Source: Elusimicrobiales bacterium (GTDB taxonomy: Bacteria > Elusimicrobiota > Elusimicrobia > Elusimicrobiales > UBA9959). From it: a stretch of 64,000 bases of DNA. The notes beneath the pieces were generated by a model that saw only the letters and a program-made list of their open reading frames with translations, was not told the origin of the DNA and did no database searches. A program made the translations under genes and the position numbers. Positions within the stretch are counted from its first letter, which is position 1. Every line of letters begins with the position of its first letter. The stretch spans positions 1 to 64,000 of the forward strand of contig JAILAB010000058.1 in NCBI GenBank assembly GCA_024681855.1, read 5' to 3'. Shown here piece by piece: positions 18,292 to 27,218 of this stretch.

Positions 18292-18842
18292 AATTCTCTT
18301 ATCTCCTCTTGCGTAGCTTCGCGCCATTTTCCTTCTTGTATGCCGTCTAGCGTGAAAATTCCTATGGAATGCCTTATTAGCCTTAGCACCGGAAAGCCTA
18401 CCGAAGCAAGCATTCTTCGCGCTTGCCTGTTTCTGCCTTCCGTCAATATTATTTCAACCCAGCTTGTGGGGACTGTTTTTCTTTCCCTTATCGGCGGATT
18501 CCTTGGCGGCAAGCCGGGTTCTTCCATTAATCTGGCTTGGCAGGGCTTTGTGGGGCCGTCTTTGAGTATTATGCCATTTCTTAGTTTTTCTAATGCTTCT
18601 TCGGTTATTATCCTTTCAACCTGTGCCCAGTATGTTTTCGGCTGCTTATGTTTAGGTTCTGAAATATAAGCCTGAAGCTTGCCTTCAGATGTAAGCAGCA
18701 GAAGTCCTTCGCTGTCAGCGTCAAGCCTTCCTGCCGGATATATTTTTTTCGGCAAGCCGAAACATGCCAGAGACTTGTGTCCGTCTGCAGGAGTGAATTG
18801 TGAAAGCACTCCATAAGGTTTGTTGAAAAGAATTGTCGGCAT
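18270..18842 (-). CDS. rluE: Ribosomal large subunit pseudouridine synthase, RluE-like
   Basis: 190 aa; LFNKPYGVLSQFT, PAGRLDADSEGLLLLTSEG, EGRNRQARRMLASVGFPVLRLIRHSIG. Confidence 0.88.
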   Translation of the reverse strand: MPTILFNKPYGVLSQFTPADGHKSLACFGLPKKIYPAGRLDADSEGLLLLTSEGKLQAYISEPKHKQPKTYWAQVERIITEEALEKLRNGIILKDGPTKPCQARLMEEPGLPPRNPPIRERKTVPTSWVEIILTEGRNRQARRMLASVGFPVLRLIRHSIGIFTLDGIQEGKWREATQEEIRELWKQRKK

Positions 18843-18982
18843 ATTCTGCTTTTGCCTGCCTTAGCTCTTAAAACTGTTAGCGGAAACATTCCTTTGCTAT
18901 ATTCCTGTTCTGGCTGTTTTGCATCCAGAACTGTTTTTTTAAGTCCTTAAAGCAGGTCTCTCAATATGATATATTATATTCC

Positions 18983-20119
18983 ATGAGTTATGCATTTGTT
19001 AATAATCAAAAAGATTTTAATGCCTTGTGTTTAAGCATAGCTGCGCATCCTTATCTTTCAATAGACACAGAATCTAACAGCCTTTTCTCTTATAGGGACA
19101 GGCTGTGCGTGCTTCAGCTTTCTACAGAAAATATAAATGCTGTTGTGGATATGCTGGCCGTGGACCTTAAGCCTATTCTTCCGATTTTCGCAGATCCCAA
19201 AGTTGAAAAAATATTTCATTCCGCTGATTCAGATATCAGGGTTTTGAAAAGCGCAATGAAATGCCGTTTCGTAAATATATTTGATGTAATGATAGGGTCA
19301 AAGTATCTTGGCTTTGAGCGCTGCGGCCTTGATAGCCTGGTAAATCATTATTTTGGAATAGTTCTGAATAAGAAATACCAGAAGGCGGACTGGGGGAAAA
19401 GGCCGCTTACAAAAGCTATGCTTGATTATGCTGCCGGCGACACTATTTATCTTAAACGCTTGCGGGATTTAATATCCGCAGAGCTGAGCCGCCAGGGCAA
19501 GCTAAATGAGGCCATGGAGCATTTTTCCCATATAGCTGAAGTTGTTCCGCATCCTCATCCTAAGTTTGATAAAGAAGGATATCAGAATATACGCGGGGCA
19601 AGAAAACTTAACGGGCGTGGCCTTGCCGTGCTGCGGGAACTTTATCTTGCGAGGGAACAGGCTGCTATAAAAAGGGATCTTCCTCCATTTAAAATAGTTA
19701 GTGAAGATTATATGCTGCGCCTTTCCGCCGCTCCGACTGAAGCTTTGGAAAATCTGGCATCTTTTAGGGGATCATCTGATTATGTGATGGAAAACCATGG
19801 CCCATGGATAATGGAAGCTTTGAGAAAGGGTCTTTCCTGCCGTAAACTCCCTGCGCTGAAAGGTCGGGTATATGATGAAAAGAAAAAAATGGAGGCAGTA
19901 AGGGATCGTTTTCTTGCCATGAAAAAATGGCGCAAGGAAACAGCTGAGCGGCGCGGCATGTTGCCTGAAACAGTGCTGGAAACCTCACTTTTGGAAAAGC
20001 TTGCCTTTGCCCAGCCGTCGAGCATGGTAGATCTTGGAAAAATCAAGGGAATTACTCCGGAAAAGCTAAATGCTTACGGAAAAGGGCTTTTGGAATTTTT
20101 TAGAACTCATAAGCTGTAA
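18983..20119 (+). CDS. rnd: Ribonuclease D
   Basis: 378 aa; YLSIDTESNSLFSYRDRLCVLQLST, KIFHSADSDIRVL, LTKAMLDYAAGDTIYLKRL; HRDC-like C-terminus. Confidence 0.93.
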   Translation: MSYAFVNNQKDFNALCLSIAAHPYLSIDTESNSLFSYRDRLCVLQLSTENINAVVDMLAVDLKPILPIFADPKVEKIFHSADSDIRVLKSAMKCRFVNIFDVMIGSKYLGFERCGLDSLVNHYFGIVLNKKYQKADWGKRPLTKAMLDYAAGDTIYLKRLRDLISAELSRQGKLNEAMEHFSHIAEVVPHPHPKFDKEGYQNIRGARKLNGRGLAVLRELYLAREQAAIKRDLPPFKIVSEDYMLRLSAAPTEALENLASFRGSSDYVMENHGPWIMEALRKGLSCRKLPALKGRVYDEKKKMEAVRDRFLAMKKWRKETAERRGMLPETVLETSLLEKLAFAQPSSMVDLGKIKGITPEKLNAYGKGLLEFFRTHKL

Positions 20120-20147
20120 ATAGCTAAAGACGGCAAAATAGCCTCAT

Positions 20148-20187
20148 AGCCTGGTCTAATATAAAATACAAGGCCAGGCTTTTTTAT
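20148..20187 (+). terminator. Intrinsic terminator of rnd
   Basis: agcctgg / ccaggct stem followed by ttttttattt. Confidence 0.55.
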
Positions 20188-20359
20188 TTATTGCCTGCTT
20201 CGTTTTATTGCAAAGACATAAAAAAAGCCAGGGGAAGATTAACATCCTCTGGCTCTTGCTTTGTTCGGCCTAAAAATTCTGTGACTATCTTGGGAGCGTC
20301 ATTTTTAGCCTTTTTTTGACATTTTAGTCATCGGCTCTCGTCGTAGACACATAAAAAAA

Positions 20360-20444
20360 CTGCGCGGAAAGGGACTTGAACCCTTAAGGCCTTTCGGCCA
20401 TACGGTCCTGAGCCGTACGCGTCTGCCAGTTCCGCCACCCGCGC
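20360..20444 (-). tRNA. tRNA-Leu (anticodon CAG)
   Basis: Reverse complement GCGCGGGTGGCGGAACTGGCAGACGCGTACGGCTCAGGACCGTATGGCCGAAAGGCCTTAAGGGTTCAAGTCCCTTTCCGCGCA folds as a class II tRNA with loop CTCAGGA; no encoded CCA. Confidence 0.95.
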
Positions 20445-20454
20445 ATTGCAAACA

Positions 20455-20538
20455 TGGTTGGGATAGGATTCGAACCTATGTAGGGCAGGGCCCGACGGTT
20501 TTACAGACCGTTGCTTTTGACCGCTCAGCCACCCAACC
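20455..20538 (-). tRNA. tRNA-Tyr (anticodon GTA)
   Basis: Reverse complement GGTTGGGTGGCTGAGCGGTCAAAAGCAACGGTCTGTAAAACCGT...GGTTCGAATCCTATCCCAACCA; loop CTGTAAA; long variable arm. Confidence 0.95.
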
Positions 20539-21035
20539 AGGGTGAGTTTAAATTTATTTAAAGAACTTAAACTGCAACAACATAAATAGTATAGCAAAAA
20601 AAATTTTCTATGTAAATCTTTTGAATGCGCCCGTACATTAATTAATATTGTAATCCTAAATAATGCAATATTCTGAATTAAGAGCATTATGCCGCGCCAT
20701 ACAGGCAGTGATGCTGCCTTATGCGCATATCGTAAATGCTTAATCCGAAAGAACCGGAAGAAATTGAGCGCATAAGCTGCATTTTTTTCAATTACATAAT
20801 CCCTTTAATGAGTGTCAGAATACATGAGAGATCAAACCGCATATAAATGGAATATTTATGATATATGACCCTATTTGAAGCGTAGTAAAATTAGTATTGC
20901 CTCCGGAGCAGATAAAACGAAAAGTTTTCAGCCCAAAAACAATCAATGTTTTTTATAAACCGTTGCGCTTAACCGTTTAGCGTGCGTTGTTTTTTAAGCA
21001 TGGATTTTTTTAGATTATTTTGCTATAATTTTAAT

Positions 21036-21168
21036 AGAAGAAGAAATGTAGTATAAGCGCAAGGTAAAAGCGCATTAACGATCCCGGGGCCGGACTGTAT
21101 TTCCCAAAACCCCCAACCCAAACCCTAAAAAGACGCACAATGCGTCACCAGTCCGGCCCCCCTTTTTT
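21036..21168 (+). ncRNA. Candidate small RNA or untranslated leader ending in an intrinsic terminator
   Basis: Extended -10 TGCTATAAT at 21021-21029; 12-bp stem ggggccggactg (21086-21097)/cagtccggcccc (21149-21160) followed by cc + T7; inner gacgca-CAA-tgcgtc hairpin; no ORF in the segment. 5' end is inferred. Confidence 0.5.
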
Positions 21169-21223
21169 TCTATAATATACTGGACGCTCTTTTTCATATA
21201 TAATGTTTAAGGCGAAAGATATT

Positions 21224-22129
21224 ATGCTCAGATTCCTTTTATTATCCCTTGTATTGTGCCTTGCTGCATGTACTGGCAGCAAGAAATTTTCTTTTGTTCA
21301 TGTTGATTTTCCAGATAAATCTCCTTCTGAGCTTGCTTCCGAAAAAAAGTCGGCAAATCCTGAAGAATCTGCGGAATACATCGCTGACGAATCTGAACAT
21401 CCTGAGGATGAGCCTGTAACGCAGTTTGAAGTAGCTGAGGCGGAAAAAGACAGCGATGAAGTTTATTCCATAAGCGAAGGATACAGGCCTCATGCCCCGG
21501 AACCTCAGAATTTCGGAGGAGATGGCAAAATAACCATATTCCGCAATGGCACAAAGGAGAAAATAACCGTAACTTACAGGAAAAAAGACGGCACTTATGA
21601 TCATGATGCTTTGGAGAAGATAAACCATATAATGCGCTGTTATGATGATGACAGCGAAATTGAAATGGCTATAAAACTCATTGAGCTGCTTGATGCCGTA
21701 GACGATCATTTTGGCAGGAAAGGAATAACTTTACTTAGCGGATACCGGACTCCGGAATATAATAGAAAAATAAATGGTTCTGCAAAAAACAGCCTGCATT
21801 TGCTGGGCTGGGCCGCTGATATAAGGATTCCAGGAGTAAAAGCTTCAAGAATAAGCTCGTATGTTAGAAATAAATATGCCGGTGGGGTTGGCTATTATCC
21901 TTATTTGGGATTCGTGCATATAGATGTTGGAAATGTCCGCTATTGGCAGCAGACAAGAAGACGCGGTAAAGTCAAGCGCAAAGCGGCTGTAAAACGAAAG
22001 GCAGCAAAAAGAAAATCATCAAAAAAATACACTGTCAAGTCTCAGCCGAAGAAATCTGTAAGGAAACAGGCTCGGAAAAGTTCCGTAAAGTCAAAAAAGA
22101 CTTCTTCGAGGCAAACTAAAAAAAGGTAA
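21224..22129 (+). CDS. Lipoprotein with DUF882/peptidase M15-like (YcbK-like) domain and Lys/Arg-rich C-terminal tail
   Basis: Lipobox LAAC; GRKGITLLSGYRTPEYNRKINGSAKNSLHLLGWAADIRIPGV...GGVGYYPYLGFVHIDVGNVRYW; tail RRRGKVKRKAAVKRKAAKRKSSKK... ORF track starts at 21203; the internal Met gives a better signal peptide. Confidence 0.82.
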   Translation: MLRFLLLSLVLCLAACTGSKKFSFVHVDFPDKSPSELASEKKSANPEESAEYIADESEHPEDEPVTQFEVAEAEKDSDEVYSISEGYRPHAPEPQNFGGDGKITIFRNGTKEKITVTYRKKDGTYDHDALEKINHIMRCYDDDSEIEMAIKLIELLDAVDDHFGRKGITLLSGYRTPEYNRKINGSAKNSLHLLGWAADIRIPGVKASRISSYVRNKYAGGVGYYPYLGFVHIDVGNVRYWQQTRRRGKVKRKAAVKRKAAKRKSSKKYTVKSQPKKSVRKQARKSSVKSKKTSSRQTKKR

Positions 22130-22209
22130 TATGCCGCAAACTGTTTGCTGATATGTGCTGTTGAATAGATTTATATTTGAAATTTACGTTTTTTTAGGCT
22201 CATTTATAA

Positions 22210-22236
22210 TTAGCAGTCTTGACAAAAGAGTGCTAA
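22210..22236. promoter_or_regulatory. CIRCE (HrcA operator) overlapping the clpB promoter
   Basis: TTAGCAGTC-N9-GAGTGCTAA versus consensus TTAGCACTC-N9-GAGTGCTAA (one mismatch). The spacer contains TTGACA (22219-22224), 17 bp upstream of TATACT (22242-22247). Confidence 0.9.
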
Positions 22237-22299
22237 CAATGTATACTTTTAATGCAAAGAGAAAAGCCGCATGGCTAATCTCGGCAAAAGGAGCATAAA

Positions 22300-24891
22300 A
22301 TGAGCATAAGAATGGATAAATTTACAGTTAAAGCGCAGGAAGCAATACAAGCCTGCGAAGAGGAAGCTGAACGTTTCGGCAATCCTGAAATCCGCCCTGT
22401 ACATCTTTTCCTTGCTCTTCTTCAGCAGAAAGATGGGCTTGTGCCTGACATAGTTAAAAAACTTGGAGGGGATTTTAATCGCCTTCTGTCAGATACTGAA
22501 AATTTTTGCAAAAGCCTGCCCAAGACACAAGGCGGCGACCGCTATTTTTCCCAGTCTTTGAGAAAAGTTCTTGAACAAGCCATTCAGGAAATGGATAAGT
22601 TCAAAGATGAATATGCTTCTACTGAGCATCTTTTGCTTGCGGCTGCCGCAGTAGATGGGGATGTGAAAACAATTCTTGGGCAGAACGGAATGTCCCGTGA
22701 TTCAATTTTGAAGGCATTGCAGTCAGTGAGAGGGAATCAGCGTGTGACTGATCAGAATCCTGAGGCAAAATATCAGGCTTTGGATAAATATGCTAGGGAT
22801 CTCACTGATGCTGCCAGAAAGGGCAAGCTAGATCCAGTGATAGGCCGCGATGAGGAAGTGAAGCGTGTTACTAGGGTGTTGAGCCGCCGCACTAAAAACA
22901 ATCCTGTTTTAATTGGCGAGCCTGGCGTGGGAAAAACTGCAATCGCGGAAGGCATAGCCCAAAAGATTGTAAGCGGAGAAGTTCCGGAAAACCTGCGCAA
23001 CAAGCGTCTTGTAGCTCTTGACTTGGGTTCCATGCTGGCTGGAGCAAAATTCCGGGGCGAATTTGAAGACCGCCTTAAAGCCGTATTAAAGGAAATAGAG
23101 AAGTCTGATGGCGGAATAATCCTGTTCATAGATGAACTGCATACTCTTGTCGGAGCAGGAGCGGCTGAGGGAGCGATTGATGCCTCTAATATGCTGAAGC
23201 CTGCTCTTGCCAGAGGCGAATTGCGCTGCATAGGCGCGACTACGCTGAACGAATACAAAAAATACATTGAGAAAGATGCCGCACTGGAGCGCCGCTTTCA
23301 GCAGGTTTATGTTGGAGAACCTACGGTAGAGGATACAATATCAATATTGCGTGGAATTAAGGAAAAATATGAGATACACCACAGCGTGCGAATAAAGGAT
23401 TCCGCAATAATTGCCGCAGCGCGCCTTTCAAACAGATATATCACGGATCGTTTCTTGCCGGATAAAGCCATAGACTTGGTAGATGAGGCTGCGGCCAGTC
23501 TGCGCATAGAGATAGATTCCATGCCTGCGCCTCTTGAAGCCGTTGAGAGAAAGAAAATACAGCTTGAAATAGAAAAACAGGCTCTAAAAAAAGAAGAAGA
23601 CCAGGCCAGCAAAGACCGCCTTGCCGCTGTGGAAAAGGAGCTTGGAGAGCTGAAAGAAAAATCCGCAGGCCTGCATTTGCGCTGGAAAGCAGAAAAAGAA
23701 GTAATAGCGGAAATAAAAGCTGTCAAGCAGGAAATGGAAAATCTTCGCCATGAGGAAGAAACGGCCCGCCGTAAAGGAGATCTTTCTAAGGCTTCTGAAA
23801 TACAGTATGGCAAAATACCGGCTCTTAAAAAGAGACTTGATTTAGCTAATGCCAAAATGGATAAGTTTAAGAAAGACGGCGGGGCTATGCTCAAAGAAGA
23901 AGTTGACGAGGAGGACATAGCTAAAATAGTTTCCCGCTGGACAGGCATTCCTGTTTCAAAGATGATGGAAGGCGAAATGGCGAAGCTGGTTCATATGGAA
24001 GACAGCCTCCGTACACGTGTGGTCGGCCAGGATGAGGCTTTGAAACTTGTTGCAAACGCTGTGCGCCGCAGCCGTGCCGGAATAGGCGAGGCGGGAAAAC
24101 CCATAGGCAGTTTCCTGTTTCTTGGGCCTACCGGCGTAGGCAAGACGGAACTTGCGCGTGCTCTTGCATCTTTCCTTTTCAATGACGAAAAAGCCATGAT
24201 TAGGATAGATATGTCAGAATACATGGAAAAGCACAGCGTTGCCCGTCTTATAGGAGCTCCTCCGGGCTATGTGGGTTATGATGAAGGCGGTCAGCTTACA
24301 GAGCATGTCCGCCGCCGCCCGTATTCCGTCATTCTGTTTGATGAGGTTGAAAAAGCTCACCCGGATGTGTTCAATGTTTTTCTGCAAGTTCTAGATGATG
24401 GCCGCCTTACTGACGGCAAAGGCCGCGTTGTGGACTTTAAGAATACACTGATAATAATGACGTCCAATATCGCTTCCGGTATGATACTGGAAAATTCCGG
24501 CTCTCCTGAGAAGATAAAGCAGGCTGTTCAGGGCGAACTGCTTAATCACTTCCGACCGGAATTTTTGAACCGCATAGACGAAACTGTCGTGTTCAATCCT
24601 TTGGGCAAAGATGAGATATCAAAGATAATTGATATGCAGTTAGCCCGTCTGCTTAAAGTTCTTGACCAGCGTGGCATAACTTTAACGCTGGATCAGTCCG
24701 CAAAGGATGCGCTGTTTGCCGCAGGGTACGACCCGCAATACGGAGCCCGTCCTATGAAGAGGGCTTTGCAGAGAATGGTTGAAGACCCGGTTGCCCTTAA
24801 AATTCTGGAAGGTGCGATAAAATTCGGCGACACGGTCAAGGCTGCCGCCGGACAGGATGGTCAGCTGGCATTCTACAAGCCTAAGGCGTAA
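22300..24891 (+). CDS. clpB: ATP-dependent chaperone ClpB
   Basis: 863 aa; [37 protein letters not shown], middle coiled-coil, [17 protein letters not shown]-terminus. Confidence 0.97.
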   Translation: MSIRMDKFTVKAQEAIQACEEEAERFGNPEIRPVHLFLALLQQKDGLVPDIVKKLGGDFNRLLSDTENFCKSLPKTQGGDRYFSQSLRKVLEQAIQEMDKFKDEYASTEHLLLAAAAVDGDVKTILGQNGMSRDSILKALQSVRGNQRVTDQNPEAKYQALDKYARDLTDAARKGKLDPVIGRDEEVKRVTRVLSRRTKNNPVLIGEPGVGKTAIAEGIAQKIVSGEVPENLRNKRLVALDLGSMLAGAKFRGEFEDRLKAVLKEIEKSDGGIILFIDELHTLVGAGAAEGAIDASNMLKPALARGELRCIGATTLNEYKKYIEKDAALERRFQQVYVGEPTVEDTISILRGIKEKYEIHHSVRIKDSAIIAAARLSNRYITDRFLPDKAIDLVDEAAASLRIEIDSMPAPLEAVERKKIQLEIEKQALKKEEDQASKDRLAAVEKELGELKEKSAGLHLRWKAEKEVIAEIKAVKQEMENLRHEEETARRKGDLSKASEIQYGKIPALKKRLDLANAKMDKFKKDGGAMLKEEVDEEDIAKIVSRWTGIPVSKMMEGEMAKLVHMEDSLRTRVVGQDEALKLVANAVRRSRAGIGEAGKPIGSFLFLGPTGVGKTELARALASFLFNDEKAMIRIDMSEYMEKHSVARLIGAPPGYVGYDEGGQLTEHVRRRPYSVILFDEVEKAHPDVFNVFLQVLDDGRLTDGKGRVVDFKNTLIIMTSNIASGMILENSGSPEKIKQAVQGELLNHFRPEFLNRIDETVVFNPLGKDEISKIIDMQLARLLKVLDQRGITLTLDQSAKDALFAAGYDPQYGARPMKRALQRMVEDPVALKILEGAIKFGDTVKAAAGQDGQLAFYKPKA

Positions 24892-24918
24892 ATAGAAAGT
24901 AAATTATTAAAGCATATA

Positions 24919-24953
24919 AAAAGGCATTCCTGTCAGACAGGGGTGCCTTTTTG
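24919..24953. terminator. Bidirectional terminator between clpB and the DUF3990-like gene
   Basis: aaaaaggca ... tgcctttttt stem with inner inverted repeat cctgtc/gacagg. Confidence 0.65.
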
Positions 24954-24958
24954 ATATT

Positions 24959-26029
24959 TTATCTGTCTTTGCTCTGCTCTTCCTCTTTCAATGTTTCTTT
25001 TTTCCGGCTTTCTATATAAGCCTTGATGTCTTCGTATTCAAAATTTGGCGGGCTGAAATAATCGGCATATTCTTTTTTTATTTTGTCAAAAACATCGTAT
25101 TTTTCAAATATTTCAATGGCTTTTCTGCCAGAAATTTTTTCTCTTTCCCTAAACATTTCAAGCCCGGAAATGTAATAATCATCAGCAAGGGGTAAAATGG
25201 AATCAGCATCAGGATAAATGAAACTGCCTGATTTCATTTCGCTTATAAGCATTTCGCCTAATGCCGCGCTGCTGAAACGCCAGACTTTGTAATATTTGTT
25301 TGAAAGAGCTTCGTAAACTCTGGAGCGGTATAGCTTTTTGATTAATTCTTTGCAGGGCAGCCCTGTTTTTGTCGCCGCATATTCAATAATGTTATATGCG
25401 ATTTTTTCCAATGTCAGATAAGAAGGCTCTTCAACGCCGCAAGCGGAAATGTCTCTGTCATGCGGAGGAAATGAACCAGTCATCGTTTTCCAGTTTTCAT
25501 AGGTTTCAGAATCCTTATCATCCGCTTGTTCTTCGTAGACAGGCTGGGCCTGATTATCTTTTATTTTCAAATAAGAAAGTGATTTCTGTGTTTTGAAGAT
25601 TATCTGCCTTGGCCTGGGAATTTCTTTAAAATTATCGTAGTCTGTTTTGCCGTATTTGGAAGATTCCCTTACAATGAAGTTAAGATAATCTTCCACTGTT
25701 GGAGCAAAAGAGTATACAATATCATAATTCCCCTGGCCTTTTCCTGCTCTTGAATCCATTACATAATCTGCCCATGAATTGTCCGGATGCTCAAATTTTT
25801 TTACATTAAGTTCTTCGTCTGCCTTTTCGGACATAAATTCATATACATTGACATATCCTGTCATGTCAAATCTGTATATGCGTTCTTTTAAAATCATTCT
25901 GGCAAATTCAAAGTCATTTGTTGTTGAAAAGCCAAGCCCGCTGTCAGAAAATATGGTCTGAGGCCGTATTTCCGGCTTTTCTCTTTCCGCAGTTGCTGCC
26001 TTGTATACAGTCATGCTCATATCGGGCAT
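24959..26029 (-). CDS. DUF3990-like (putative ADP-ribosyltransferase-like) protein fused to two DUF3791-like segments
   Basis: 356 aa; N-terminus VYKAATAEREKPEIRPQTIFSDSGLGFSTTNDFEFARM...NVKKFEHPDNSWADYVMDSRAGKGQGNYDIVYSFAPT...PRQIIFKTQKSLSYL aligns by eye with DUF3990; LEKIAYNIIEYAATKTGLPCKELIKKLYRSRVYEALSNKYYKVWRFS and ISGRKAIEIFEKYDVFDKIKKEYADYFSPPNFEYEDIKAYIESRK resemble DUF3791. Confidence 0.62.
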   Translation of the reverse strand: MPDMSMTVYKAATAEREKPEIRPQTIFSDSGLGFSTTNDFEFARMILKERIYRFDMTGYVNVYEFMSEKADEELNVKKFEHPDNSWADYVMDSRAGKGQGNYDIVYSFAPTVEDYLNFIVRESSKYGKTDYDNFKEIPRPRQIIFKTQKSLSYLKIKDNQAQPVYEEQADDKDSETYENWKTMTGSFPPHDRDISACGVEEPSYLTLEKIAYNIIEYAATKTGLPCKELIKKLYRSRVYEALSNKYYKVWRFSSAALGEMLISEMKSGSFIYPDADSILPLADDYYISGLEMFREREKISGRKAIEIFEKYDVFDKIKKEYADYFSPPNFEYEDIKAYIESRKKETLKEEEQSKDR

Positions 26030-26131
26030 TATATAAATTATGACGCGTAATGGTAAAAAATGGAAATAATGTACGGCTGTTATCCTGATTCCTGTCTGCT
26101 AAAAAAGAGTGCTTTTTTATAAAATTTATAT

Positions 26132-26668
26132 ATGTGCAAGGAATTGGAGCTTTTTCTTGTTTTTGCTAAAATAGGCATGTTCACTTTTGGCGGCGGATAT
26201 GCAATGATAGCCATGATGGAAGATGAGCTTGCGGTAAGGCGCTCTTTTATCTCTGCCGGTGATTTTCCGGAATTGGTTGCCGCTTCGCAGGCTTGCCCTG
26301 GTTTATTTGCATTGAATATGGCTGTGTTTACAGGAATGCGCATCTCAGGGTTTGCCGGAGCAGTCTTTGCGGCATTGGGAGCTGTTCTTCCGCCTTTTAT
26401 ATGCATACTGCTTATAGCGGCTTGTTTCCGTTCCTTTAGGGATAATGAGTATGTTAATCGGGTATTAATGGGATTAAGGCCAGCCGCCGCCGCAATGGTT
26501 GCCGTTCCTGTTTTTACGCTGGCGCGCCGTTCTGGGATTAATATCAGAAATGTATGGATTCCAATAGCGGCGGCTATTCTTGTGTGTCTGGCCGGCATTT
26601 CGCCCGTTTACATTGTTATTGCAGCAATCGCCGGCGGCCTTGCAGCAGGAAGGTTAAGAAGAAAATAA
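26132..26668 (+). CDS. Chromate transporter family protein, half-length subunit 1
   Basis: 178 aa; FLVFAKIGMFTFGGGYAMIAMMEDELAVRR, ASQACPGLFALNMAVFTGMRISGFAGAVFAALGAVLPPF. Confidence 0.9.
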   Translation: MCKELELFLVFAKIGMFTFGGGYAMIAMMEDELAVRRSFISAGDFPELVAASQACPGLFALNMAVFTGMRISGFAGAVFAALGAVLPPFICILLIAACFRSFRDNEYVNRVLMGLRPAAAAMVAVPVFTLARRSGINIRNVWIPIAAAILVCLAGISPVYIVIAAIAGGLAAGRLRRK

Positions 26669-26669
26669 T

Positions 26670-27194
26670 ATGATTTATTTAAGCCTTTTCCTTGTCTTTT
26701 TTAAAATAGGACTTTTTAATTTTGGCGGCGGATATGCGATGATTTCATTCCTGCAGAATGAGACTGTATTGAGTCATGCCTGGCTTACGGCTTCAGAATT
26801 TACGGATATTGTAGCTATAAGCCAGATGACTCCCGGACCGCTTGGCGTTAATCTGGCTACTTATGCCGGCTATGTCGTTTCCGGCAATATATTGGGTGCT
26901 GCTATTGCCACATTTGCTTTATGCCTTCCATCTTTTCTGCTAATGCTTTTTCTTAGCAGCTGGCTTCAGAAGCATCATTCTTCAAATGCGGTGCAAGATG
27001 CTTTTTCAGTTCTTAAGCCTGCTGTCTGCGGTCTTATAGCCGCTGCTGCTATAATGCTGTGCGGCAATGGAAATATACAGGACTGGCGCGGAATTCTCAT
27101 TTTCGCATTATCATTTATTGCCATTATGTTCTTTAAGGCAAAGCCGGCTTTAGTTATGGCTGTTGCAGGAAGCATGGGGCTTGTTATTTTTTAG
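26670..27194 (+). CDS. Chromate transporter family protein, half-length subunit 2
   Basis: 174 aa; FFKIGLFNFGGGYAMISFLQNE, AISQMTPGPLGVNLATYAGYVVSGNILGAAIATFALCLPSF. Confidence 0.9.
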   Translation: MIYLSLFLVFFKIGLFNFGGGYAMISFLQNETVLSHAWLTASEFTDIVAISQMTPGPLGVNLATYAGYVVSGNILGAAIATFALCLPSFLLMLFLSSWLQKHHSSNAVQDAFSVLKPAVCGLIAAAAIMLCGNGNIQDWRGILIFALSFIAIMFFKAKPALVMAVAGSMGLVIF

Positions 27195-27218
27195 CGGCAA
27201 ATAAATTAGGAGCAAACA

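Noticed and set aside
20328-20687. 119-aa minus-strand ORF
   Set aside because: It overlaps both tRNA genes; the peptide is tRNA sequence read through (RVAELADAYGSG..., GWLSGQK...).
21103-21125. Telomere-like CCCTAA/CCCAA repeat
   Set aside because: Only four irregular C-tracts inside a hairpin loop; no tandem array, so treated as part of the candidate RNA rather than a telomere-type repeat.
22773-23948. Minus-strand ORFs of 164 and 213 aa inside clpB
   Set aside because: Shadow ORFs antisense to ClpB; Ser/Arg-rich with no family signal.
26080-26598. 172-aa minus-strand ORF
   Set aside because: Antisense to a chromate transporter subunit with clear motifs; the peptide is Ala/Ile/Thr-rich shadow sequence.
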